NCBI RefSeq assembly: GCF_015706575.1 | Contig: NW_024037051.1 | Coordinates: forward strand, 13,427,016-13,491,015 | Origin: Patiria miniata | Lineage: Eukaryota > Echinodermata > Asteroidea > Valvatida > Asterinidae | Direction of reading: 5' to 3' | DNA length: 64,000 bases | Shown: positions 12,901-23,184 of the stretch, piece by piece | Numbering within the stretch: the stretch's first letter is position 1 | Layout: each line of letters opens with the position of its first letter | The notes under the pieces: generated by a model | Database searches by the model: none | Told to the model about the DNA's origin: nothing | What the model saw: the letters and a program-made list of their open reading frames with translations, nothing else | Made by a program: the position numbers and the translations under genes

Positions 12901-13512
12901 TTTGCCAAATATCATTTAAAAAAAAGCAAGGTTAACCCGTTACAATCTGAAATTTTCCAGAAAGATCTGATATTGCCCAGTTATGCTAAAAATGCCACGT
13001 TAACCCCTTACAATCTGCAATTTTCAAGAAACATCTGATTTTTCCGAATTTCGCTTAAAAAAGCAAGGTTACCCCTTTCAATCTGCAATTTTCCAGAAAG
13101 GTTAACCCCTTACAATTTTTGATTTTTCATACATTTTGCCCAATTTTGCTAAAACTGCAAAGTTAACCCCTTACAATCTGAAATTTTCCATAAATACCTG
13201 ATTTTGCCCTATTTTGCTAAAAAATGCAAAGTTAACCACTGACAATTGGAAATTTTTCATAAACATTTAAATTTGCCCAATTTAACTAAAAAAGCAAGGT
13301 TAACCATTTACAATTTGAAATTTTTCATTCACATCTTATTTTGCCAAATATCACTAAAAAAGCAAGGTTAACCCCTTACAATCTGAAATTTTCTAGAAAT
13401 ATCTGATTTCGCCCAATTTCGCTAAAAATACAAGGTTCACCCCTCACAATTTGAGATTTTCCAGAAATATCTGGTTTTCCCAATTTTGCTAAAATGTAAG
13501 GTTAACCCCTTG
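9974..13512 (+). repeat. 68-bp satellite array, second segment
   Basis: About 3.5 kb of the same satellite in the same orientation as 298-2990. Long stretches parallel 298-2990 in monomer order, for example the series leading into AAAATGTAAGGTTAACCCCT just before block A. Satellite and block A were therefore duplicated together as a unit of about 10.5 kb. Confidence 0.85.
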
Positions 13513-14961
13513 CAAACTGTTAAATCAATACATGAAGTGTCCCATTTGACTTTTTTAAAACAAATTATTTTTCCAGTTTTTAGGGTAAAGGAATTTTCTC
13601 TTTTTCCTTTCTCTTTTGTTGTTGTTGCTATATTTTGCGAATTAACTCATTGTATGAAATGCTCATAGTACATCAAAGAATATTTCACACATAGGGACCT
13701 AAATTATATATTTTTTTAAATTTAATAGAGACGCATTGATCGTGCTATTATATACCATTCTATTACTATGGCGAATTACTGTATTGTTTGGAATGCTTAC
13801 ACGTTATTTGAAAGATGTATAAATAATATTTATATTACAATGTACATCTTTATTCTTTCCCGGTATAATTTATGGCGTTTCTTACGTCAATTGGCAATCG
13901 CGTCATTATATAATGATAGTCAAATTGATCAAACGAAACTCCGTTTTGATTATAGTCAATTATGAAATATTCATTGATTTATGAGATACACCTTTGTTTC
14001 AATTTTGATACTACCCGTAGACCTGCCGAGCAGCTGTAGATATCAAACTAAACCAAAGTATAAAAGATAGAGGGTAAAAAAATCAAAAAGTTATGTGCTA
14101 GTCAAGCTTTCAGGGATCGGTCTGAGCCATAACAATGCCCCAGCCGATCCCTTAGTTCTCTTCCGGGGTCTCGGCGTCCCCGACCAATACACACTTCCTT
14201 CCCTATCCATCCATATAACCCCGGTGAGCCAGGCACCATGTAAAAGCAAAGAGCTAAGGGAGGAACAGGGCGGCCCCTAAGCCCTGATCCTCCGAGTGGA
14301 CCACATGCCCTGAACCTGTACGAAGGCGCCAACCTGGAACTCGCGGACAGTACCAGCAGCAGTGCTTACCGATTAAGCTAAGGTACTGTTGGTACTTTAC
14401 GACAGGAAATTAAATCTCTTATAGTGAATAATTGAACTCATACGTTAAAAACCAAAAAGACACCAGCGGGATTCGAACCCGGGACCCCGCTAACCGTGGA
14501 CGACGAATCGTAACCACTCGGCCATTTCGTTACCTTAGAATTTTCCTTAAACCGAGAAAAGTTGTCTTTATAGGTGAGCAAACGCGCCAGGAAGATTACT
14601 GGGTCCATTTGCTTCACCTTAATGGGTAAAAACAAGTCAATATAATGAGCCCAGTATGTTTGGTTTGTTAGGAAGCTGCTTAACACAGCCTAATGTGCAA
14701 AACAGTCGTGTGCTAGGCGGATCATTACGCAACAATGAACACCGCAATTGTGTATTTTCAAAAGGCAGACGCGTAGATTTCTACTCTTTGTATCTGGGCA
14801 CATATAGATTCTCACCTCCCTCTTCAGCTATTTCGACTTTCTTAAAAAGAAAAATAGAGACTGTCAGTGAATCTCCGGGAGTTGAAATAAGGATGGTCCC
14901 CTCGATAGACCTCAGACTCAGTAAAGTTCAACATTGGGCTCTTTTCAACAGCTTTTTTTGT
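13513..14961. repeat. Block A, copy 2
   Basis: Near-identical to 2991-4447 by eye, with scattered substitutions and a few short indels, for example a loss near 13795 relative to 3273. It is followed by 44 bases of satellite edge (14962-15005), then directly by the virus-like fossil. Confidence 0.8.
14460..14536 (-). pseudogene. tRNA-like sequence (type II), in block A copy 2
   Basis: Copy of the tRNA-like sequence at 3946-4020, with the same A-box-like and B-box motifs. Probably a relic for the same reason: the acceptor ends do not pair. Confidence 0.5.
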
Positions 14962-15005
14962 GGAAACTTTACATCTGGATTTTTTTAGAAGCATCTGATT
15001 TTGCC

Positions 15006-16330
15006 ACTGATGGTCGATTCCACCCACCACCACCCGATTCCGCTGTCTTTCCCTTCTCATGATACCGATGGAAGACAATGGACGGCCCACCTGCGATGTT
15101 TTTCTTGATGGTGTAGTGAAGGTCTTTGTTGGCTTCGTCGAAGAGCGTGAAGAAGACCTCTCTCGGCATTGTCAGAAAAAGATATTGAAGGGACAGACCA
15201 GGAACTGAGATTGCAGACTTCAGCATATTCATATTTCTCTCCTTGTAAAAAGAAAACATCTTCTCGACAGCCTGGACAAATGGAACAACATCCAGGTTAT
15301 TGTACCATACGAGAAAGTTACGCACGGTTGACATGCCAAGATCCCGCCATACACGTTGACAGTACTCGTAATCAGCCACTGTAATATTGCTGCCATTAAG
15401 TCGACTGTAGAAGGCCTCGTGGGGAGTAAGTGCCGGATGATTAAGTTTGGTTAAATCATCCAACCACTCGTAAGGAAAGAAACCTTTAGTTTGGGGACAG
15501 TCATACGCCTTCAGAAATTTGGCGTAACTGTACCCCGGAGCCAAATAGTTTGTGATGTCCAGAAACTTCAGGCTTGAGGTGGAGAGGGCCATATACGAAC
15601 CAGTCCTTCGAATCACAAAGTTCAGCGAGGAAAAAGCCTCCAATGCGGTGTACAGATATTTCTTGACGACGTTGATATCATACCGCCCTGAATTAAAGCC
15701 CAACACCGGCAACTCTTGCAGATACTCCTCGAGCTTCTTCTTAGCGCTTTCTAGTTTGTGTGCCTTGTCCTTTCCCGGTGCTCGGTCCTTATTGCGTTCG
15801 ATTATCTCATCTATCCGCTCAAAGACGGATTCAAACTGCTCCATGAGAATGGCGTACGAGGTTTCGCTGATGGCTTGTAAATACTCCACCATGTTATTGA
15901 CTAATTCTGCAGAGTTGCCGCCGGTGACAAAACATCGCGGCTCCTCGTAGCCCGGCACGTTGCTGGAAACGCTGACGCTCAGCAGCTCGTGGACGTTGGT
16001 CAGGGTCAAGGAAGCCTTCTGCGCCGGTTGGTAGGTACGTGGAAAATAACATTCGAAATCGTACGTGGCCCAATATGGAAAATAATATAGGTTTCTGTCC
16101 ACATCTACGCCTCCATCGTTGAGTGTATCAAAGATGGAAGCTGGGAGCTGGAAACTTCCTCCCGGGAAGCGATGCTTGACGTTAACGTCGCATGTTGGAA
16201 GATGCCTCACCAGATTAGATGATTTGCGAAATGCACGCCGGCACTTGGAACAGGTATACGTGCCACTGTACCGGTCCATGTTGTTAATGAAAGAGAAATG
16301 TCTCTCGTATAAATTGATATTCATTGTTTC
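15006..16330 (-). pseudogene. Part of fossil: DNA polymerase B, exonuclease half
   Basis: The start of this part carries a NLYERHFSFINN-like block and a zinc-knuckle-like CSKCRRAF...HLPTCD. Then come FPYWATYDFECYF, which fits the first exonuclease motif (D-x-E), and LPVLGFNSGRYD, which fits the second. Near the left end NIAGGPSIVFHRYHEKGKT resembles the stretch that precedes the polymerase palm in DNA_pol_B_2 proteins. Family knowledge gives the role: replication of the element, with 3'-5' proofreading by this half. It belongs to the broken element above. Confidence 0.75.
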
Positions 16331-16699
16331 TTGATAACGGCGCTGAGACCGCCTCGTTAACAGTGCAGAAACTTGGGTCTGGTTTTCCTCCGTTTCATCG
16401 TTTTCATCTCTGGCGACTTTTACTTGGGTTAGTTCATATACCTGAACGTTTACCTCGAACATTGTCTCTAGGGTGGGCAGATCATCGAGCGTCACTCCGT
16501 CCGTAGCGTCTTTACCCGTACGCTGTTCGTACATTTCAACCAGGGCGCGGGCTGGTCTTTCCAGATGTCTTTCACTGGCGCCGCGATGGGGCCAGACAGC
16601 GGAAAAAGCAGTAGTTGTCGCTGTAAGCTCCACCGGTGTGTCGATTTTTGATAAGACCCAAGTCACCCAACACACCCTGGTTGTTGGCGATGTACGGAG

Positions 16700-17863
16700 G
16701 AAGCCGCTGAGGAGGAGTGCCGATGTACATTCCCGGTTGCTTGTTGACGAAGACAGTCATGTTCGTCACTGCAGCCACTATCCATTTTGTGTCAGGTCTT
16801 TGTAAACGGCCACATTCATAAATATCGGCCTCTTTGACCTTTTCTATAAAGTGTTCAATGTCTGCCTCTGACATGATGGAGGCGGGGGAATCAAAGAATC
16901 TGGCGTTGTTGTGACTAGGGTGGAAATACCGATATTCGCCCGTCTCTACATTACTCAACACAAGTCCAAAGGAAATGTTTACCTTGGCGCGATAGGTTAA
17001 ACTTCGAAAGATGGCACGAAGGGCATGATCCAAGGGGACACCGGGAAGGGATGGGCGTGCTTCTTCGGACGTCAGGCTTCCCATCCTAAAGTTGTAAACG
17101 TCTTGCACGGCACGATTCCGAAGGTGTAGAGTTCTGATGTTTCCCCACATCCTCCTGTACAGTAGCTGTACGTTGTTATCGTCTGCCTCGACAGCATATC
17201 CCTCTGGGAAATGCAGTGGATCGTCACTCAATGGTGGTACTGGGCCGGGCTGTTGTTGATGAGACGGGCCGGGCTGTTCGTGGTGAGACGGACCGGGTCG
17301 TTGTCCATTGGAGGGGCCGGCTCGTTGTCCAGTGGAGGGGCCGGGTTGTTCATGGTGATCAGACGGGCCTGCTCGTGGTCCGTTGGAAGGGCCGGCTCGT
17401 TGTCCGTTGGAGGGGCCGGGTTGTTCATGGTGAGACGGACCGGGTCGTTGCTGATGAGAGGGATCAAGCTGTTGTTGGTGACGGGCTTTTAGGTGGCGTT
17501 TCATGTTGTCCTTTCTCGTGAAAGTTTTGTAGCATTTGGGGCATTTTATCTTGGCTGAATCATCACGTGGAGTTGGTTTTAGCGGTTGCGGAGGGGCGAC
17601 CGATGTACCTTCAGTGGGCTGAGCAACAAGTTCGTCGGGTCTGGCAACATTTCGATGTAATCTTGAGTGCCGTCTCAAGGAATCCATCCGGCTGAACGTT
17701 TTCCCACAGGTTGCGCACGAATATAGACTGGTCTTGTGCTTGGTAGCGACGTGCCTCTCCAGGATGTCTCTCCGGGCGAAGAACTTGTCACACACCGTAC
17801 AATTCGAGGATTGATCTTTCCCGCTGACGGGGTCTGCCTGACCTCCACCAACCTGCGATGGAT
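16700..17863 (-). pseudogene. Part of fossil: C2H2 zinc-finger N-terminal region
   Basis: Three C2H2 fingers are readable (CTVCDKFFARRDILERHVATKH, cited here as C-x2-C-x12-H-x4-H, plus CATCGKTFSRMDSLRRH and CPKCYKTFTRKDNMKRH). They are followed by a Gly-Pro-Ser-rich segment built from repeats such as GPSNGQRAGPSHHEQP (17215-17470), then a region ending in GVLGDLGLIKNRHTGGAY. The right edge at 17863/17864 looks like a splice acceptor: a pyrimidine run, then CTAATCAG. Such fingers precede the polymerase in related metazoan proteins. Confidence 0.65.
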
Positions 17864-17937
17864 CCTGATTAGTAAACAAAAAAAAAAGAAACAAATACAA
17901 CCATGAGTATATGTTACCAGATGATGTTAATAACATT

Positions 17938-18030
17938 AAAATAATAATAATAATAAAATAAATACAAATAAAATAAACAAATAAATAAAAATTAAATAAG
18001 TAAATAAAATTAAATAAAGATTAACAAACA
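17938..18030. repeat. AAT/AAAT low-complexity run
   Basis: Simple AT-rich sequence (ATAATAATAATAA, then AAATAAATA variants) lies in the probable intron between the zinc-finger part and the next coding-looking stretch. Confidence 0.8.
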
Positions 18031-18136
18031 ATATCACAAATAATTTAGACTTTTTCTATCTGAATATATGTACAGTGAAATATGTACACAAAGTAAGAGA
18101 ATACATAACAAACGCTTATATTTAAAGAGAAGCAAA

Positions 18137-18836
18137 TTATTTACCTGTTTGATGTCTTGTTGATCTTCCATTTCTTCTAAACATCTGACGAACTCCGGGC
18201 TTGGAGATGTCGTTGTTTTTGACAGAAAACGGCTTTTCTTTCCTTGCAGTTGAGGAGGGGTTTCAGGTATGATGGGAATGTCCGAGTCGCCGGTGGGATA
18301 TGCGACCCTCGCTCCTTGGTCTCCCTCTCCCTGCAAATGTGGAGGGGTATCGGGGACGAACACGGTCGAAGGGCTGGGTGAAGACATTGCGTGTCCTCGT
18401 TGCTGGTGAGGCGGGGTCATGGATAAGAACCGTCCAACTGCGGCATGAATCTGACATATAATCATAAATCACAAATCAGTCTCGAAATTTACGATTCATT
18501 AGATTGTTCAACACTTTAACAGCATTTCAACAAGATATGTTTAATAAATCATGCTCGGAAAAATGTGTTATTTCGATGCGTGTATACAATTAGACAAAAC
18601 CATTACAATGACTGTTTCACTCAACTTAAATTGCATATGTACTTACCGGTTGGTTAGCTTCGTTTTCAATGCGTTCAATCTCACGCAACTGATTTTCGTC
18701 AGGATCGGGGGAACTCCAGAAAGAGCAGCCGGGTTGATCGTTAAAATACTCATCGGCCGTACGCTGCAGAGACTCCAGATCGCTGTCTGTCAAGTCCCAC
18801 TCCTCCCACTCGGGGCTACTGGTGTCCTTCGAAATA
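18137..18836 (-). other. Two coding-looking stretches upstream of the fossil's zinc fingers
   Basis: On the minus strand, 18648-18836 reads as an acidic stretch (SPEWEEWDLTDSDLESLQR) ending at GTAAGTACA. The interval 18137-18441 is Pro/Ser-rich, with three TPPxxQ motifs (TPPHQQRG, TPPHLQGE, TPPQLQGK), and ends at GTAAATAA. Both have plausible splice edges and point toward the zinc-finger part. They may be upstream exons of the same element or of an unrelated transcript. No domain is recognised. Confidence 0.4.
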
Positions 18837-18979
18837 TTTACGGCAAGGTCACGACAAGATTAGACTATTAACTATATCGGATAACGGTCTACGGTGTAAG
18901 GCACGCCAGAGCGGAATTTATTCAACCCTGCGCGGCAACTGCCAACATTATGAAATACATCACAACTTTTTTGAAAAGT

Positions 18980-19323
18980 ATGTCAACATTGTAAAATATA
19001 TGTCAACATTTTAAAACAGTATGTCAACATTTTAAAACAGTATGTCAACATTTTAAAAAATATGTCAACATTGTAAACAATATGTCAACATTTCAAAAAC
19101 GTATGTCAACATTTAAAAAATATATGTCAACATTTCAAAAACGTATGTCAACAGTTTAAAAAATATATGTCAACATTTCAAAAACGTATGTCAACATTTA
19201 AAAAATATATGTCAACATTTAAAAAAATATATGTCAACATTTCAAAAACTTATGTCAACATTTAAAAAATATATGTCAACATTTTAAAAAAATATGTCAA
19301 CATTGTAAACAATATGTCAACAC
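18980..19323. repeat. Tandem array of ATGTCAACAT, 17 copies
   Basis: Seventeen copies of ATGTCAACAT (a few with one change) recur every 20-22 bp, joined by A-rich linkers (TTTAAAAAATAT, TTTCAAAAACGT, TTGTAAACAAT). ATGT and ACAT are inverted, so each copy is an imperfect palindrome. It lies upstream of the virus-like element relative to its coding strand. Confidence 0.85.
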
Positions 19324-19487
19324 GGGATTATATCGGTCGTGTCTTCAAGGCTGTACGGATGAATGCTCTCGCAGGGTATAACGGTGCACAGTGATGGGTC
19401 GCAGTCGACTTTTATCGATTGGTCTTCCGGAGGTTCGGTGTGGTGGTCAGCTCAAGCGGCTGTATGCCTAAAACTCTCCACCTCTTC

Positions 19488-19499
19488 GCCTTATAAAGG
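19488..19499 (-). promoter_or_regulatory. Palindromic TATA-like sequence
   Basis: CCTTATAAAGG reads as a TATA box on either strand (TATAAA plus, TTTATAAGG minus). On the minus strand it lies upstream of the tandem array and the fossil gene and could be the element's old promoter. There is no further support such as an initiator. Confidence 0.25.
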
Positions 19500-20814
19500 T
19501 TCTCAACAAAAGGAAAAGTTTTGTTTGTTTGCCTGTCGACTGGGAGACGATCAACCTATTTGTTTGTTTTGTTGACTCGGGAACAAAACAAACATTGCGG
19601 CACTATGGCTACAAAATTTGCGATGTTGTTACGACTACCAACACAAACTACATCATCTGTCAGACAGTCAACTTCGCAGTCTTAACTTAATGTATTTCTG
19701 TTTCTCGCATTATTTAATTTACTTAATTTGTTTCTTTCCCTTTTCATGATTGTTCCGTCTAGATTTGCATTATACCTCCGTTACAACAGTATAATTAAGA
19801 TCTTTGCACCGCATTTCTTGAATGAACTTTAAGAGAGAGATAAACACCAATAAACACCAAATGAAATGGTACAGACATTTTAGACTTTCATGTCCCAAGA
19901 ACAAGCTAAAACGCAAACAACAAACAAACAAAATATATCACGACACAGAAAGGTAGTTATTCATGTCCAAAGACCAAACGCAGTGCAAACAACATACATA
20001 CAAACAACATTGCAAACTTATGCAGGAGGCTGGACCCAGGAGGCTGGACCCCGGCTAGCCCTTTCCACTGCACAATAGCTCTCCGCTTACTAACCGCAGA
20101 CGGTGTAAGAGGAACAATCGATTTTCAATGACCGGTCCCGCTACTCGGACGAGCCATTTATTGATTTTTCACCATACGGTACACCGTGCATATCACTGCC
20201 GAGTCAAGTTTTTTGGCAACCCAAATTTACTCCGCCACAAATTCCTCCCATTTCACTCATTTTTACCTCTCGCCACCGCCACATTCGCCACAAAAATGAG
20301 GCGAATAGGGGCGGATTAGGCTCCTCCCATGCTACTTACATCGATTTAAAAACAGTCGTCTTCACCCTTCTTTTGGAAGAATTACTGAACAAAATTACAC
20401 TTGAATGAGGAGGGTAGGGTAGGAATGGGCACGCCCCCAAGTCGTCCAAGAGTAGTACGGAAATGCACGCTCTGATGCGGCGAGAAGCAAACTTGAAGTG
20501 TTATTCATTATTTTTTTAAAAGCAGTATATTTGGCACTTTTCCTCCCTGCCAGTGGCCCTTGCCTAACTTCCAAAAAGTTGCTCAGATGTTGAATTTATG
20601 TGATATGCATTTCTCACCACCTCTCTGTCTAACTTAACGGAAATTTCGCGTATGCGAAATAAAGGTCAGGCCATATAATTGCAAAAAGTTGTTTTACTGA
20701 TCGCCCAAATTCTACCCCTAAAATCAAAGGAAAGACAATTCCATCGATACTGTGTGGAAGAACATTAACCGTAGTTGAGCCTAAAACCAATAAACCGTCA
20801 AGGACGCCTCGTAC
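19500..20814. other. Unannotated AT-rich sequence
   Basis: No gene, RNA gene or clear repeat seen. 19840-20000 has short direct repetitions (ATAAACACCAA twice; CAAACAACATA-like). 20025-20050 repeats AGGAGGCTGGACCC twice. Confidence 0.5.
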
Positions 20815-20955
20815 GCTTCGTTTTTCGAGTGTCGGACTTATGAGGCGTCGGACCTATGAGGCGGAATAAATAAATGTTTTGCCTCATAAGTCCGACGCTT
20901 CACAAGTCCGAAATTTCGGACTTATGAGGCGTCGGACCTATGAGGCATCGGCCTA
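20815..20955. repeat. Cluster of inverted TCCGACGCCTCATAAGTCCG repeats
   Basis: Copies of CGGACTTATGAGGCGTCGGAC and its reverse complement alternate four to five times, with a perfect small hairpin CAAGTCCGAAATTTCGGACTTAT in the middle. The arms could pair in several registers. Probably a foldback MITE relic. Confidence 0.6.
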
Positions 20956-23174
20956 CGGACTTCTGATACGGCCCCGTACACAGTCAAATGCCTTGGAATA
21001 GTCAATAGTAAAAGCATAGGAACGGGGGTTGTCGAAATTCCTGATTTTCCCCATTATATTCCTCAAATGTCCTTTCTGATTTTTGTCCCTCTTCCTTTCC
21101 TACATCCAGCTTGTTCTGATGGTAACTCAGTATAATTATAAGAAAAATGGAAAAGGGGAAGAGATTTGTTTCAGTTGGAGTGCACGTAAATTCAAATTTA
21201 ACGTCACGGTGAAAAATACTTAATGTACGTTGGAGACAAAACATACATTAAATCCATTACTTGCTATTGATGTATCAAATCAGGATACAAGAAGCAAGTT
21301 TCCCCCGGGGTTTGATATTGGATACGTAGTTGAAAATAAAGTAACATAGGCCGGGGAAGAGGTTGATCAACTTCGCCATTGTATCACTCGATGATGTAGG
21401 TTCGGGTTTTTTCTAGTTCTAAAAGGCTTCGATTTTTGCAAATGGCAGAGATTTACCAAAAGAGTCAGGCGATGAATGTTACCCTTAATTATTTTACCCT
21501 TAATTAATTATTTATGCGAATATCCATTGTGTATTATGTACTCTTAATTAATGAACCATGATAATAATGTAATTTGTCACGATTTCAAAAGGCCATGCAG
21601 GCCTATACGTCCTAACAACTGAGCGCGCTGCTGCTGTGAGATCACTTCAGGTAAAATACTTAACAGTTTTAAACTGAATCCAAAATGTGACAAATAATTA
21701 TGGTTGTGCCTAAAGATAGTTCATTGACGTGTCGGATACTAAATCAATAAAGAGGTCAATACGAAGGATTGACAACAAACTGTACCGAAATATCAGGCTA
21801 TCAAGTTCAAATGCTAAAGAAGCTGTAACACTGTGTATATATATTCTACCTACGATTACTTATTTTGCTTATGTAAATTCACATATATGCCAAAAAGACA
21901 AACAATTTAGCGTAGACTAGACGCCGCTAATTAGGTCTTATTTGTAAAGATCAAGAACAGGCTTCCAGTGTTCACTGCATCAAATAAGACGCACTCAATA
22001 AAATAGCTATATAAAATTGGGTGCCCCTTCACTGTAACATCCAGCCCCCCCCCCTCCCAGGATGAGAAACCTGGCTGCCCAATGTAAAATTCACGTGCAC
22101 ATGAACCAATGTGTCGGTAAAGTTGGCCACCATTGAACTCTTCATGCAGGATCCGACTCATCATGACCGTAATACATTGGACAAACCTTGCCAACATACT
22201 GAGAAAATCCCCTTTTCACCTTGGCCGGGGTCAAATTTTACCGAGCTTGAATAGGTCACAAGTGATAGTTTTTAAGAGACATCAATTTTATGGAAAGGTA
22301 TTACATTTCCATCTATTAAAAGATATTGGATTGAATATTCTGTTTTCCCTTCACCGGTCGACTATTTTATAAACAGTGTATACTTGTTGTCCCGAGTGAT
22401 TGGGAGGAAAAATCAAGACAAACTACTCGGGGGGGGGGGGGGGGGGAACTCCATCCAACGGCCTCCTGCCTACCAGCGCAGACGTCTTATTACCACTCAA
22501 CTACAAGCTTGCAGGGGTAGACTGACCGGTTCGAGCCTGATATAGCAGCGGGTACCGCAACCAAACTATTTATAAGATGGAGTTTGCGGCTGCACTAGTA
22601 AAGGCGAGGTTGTGGGTTCGAGTCCCACCCCAGTAGTTTGTGAATTTTGTTCTGACAATCTCTCAGGACAACACTGAGTATGAAATATGTCTGTGAAGAG
22701 CAACATCCAATATTGAATTTTCATCACCCCGACGTAAATTCCATCTCATGAATAGTTAATACATTGGCTTTTGAAAGTTCAAAGTTGATAAATTCCCCAT
22801 GCACAAATATCTCCCGAGTGTCAGTGACTGTCCTTACAACAAAACAATATCAAACATGAAACAGTCATCAGTTACAGCTATGGATAACACCTGCGGCAGT
22901 TGGGTTTATTTGAACATTATCATGTTGGAAGCTTTTATTTCAAAAAATCGATGTTTGACATACAAAACCTAGGTCCAGACCTGAAATTGTTTTTACTTTT
23001 CTTGCACAGATTGAGGCATGATAATCTCAAAAGTACACAGCAGTGTTCAATAAATCTCTAGCAAAAACAATACACAAAAAACCCAGATTATAAACATGTA
23101 AATGCAGATTAAGGAAATAAAACCTTGTAAACCTGTGTTTAGTGCTAATCAAATGAGATGTACCACGTCGGTTA
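20956..23174. other. Unannotated intergenic sequence with a G run and tRNA-like bits
   Basis: No gene is seen. A C9 run lies near 22047 and a G18 run at 22429-22446. On the plus strand 22570-22640 ends in a good B box (GTGGGTTCGAGTCCCACCCC) but has a weak A box. On the minus strand 22465-22525 has an A-box-like TAGTTGAGTGGTAA. Both may be tRNA-derived relics. Confidence 0.35.
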
Positions 23175-23184
23175 AAGCATGTTC

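Larger units (their letters stand above)
15006..18836 (-). mobile_element. Virus-like element fossil: DNA polymerase B with C2H2 fingers
   Basis: Minus-strand remains of a self-replicating element whose large protein has N-terminal C2H2 zinc fingers followed by a family B DNA polymerase of the protein-primed (DNA_pol_B_2) type. Polymerases of this kind occur in Polintons and in other metazoan virus-like elements; I cannot choose between these families because no integrase, ATPase or capsid gene is visible. The left end abuts satellite at 15005. The right end is uncertain: coding-looking sequence stops near 18836. The copy is broken (about two or more breaks) and incomplete, since only the fore part of the polymerase is in the window. 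Fairly long open stretches suggest moderate age. Confidence 0.7.
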
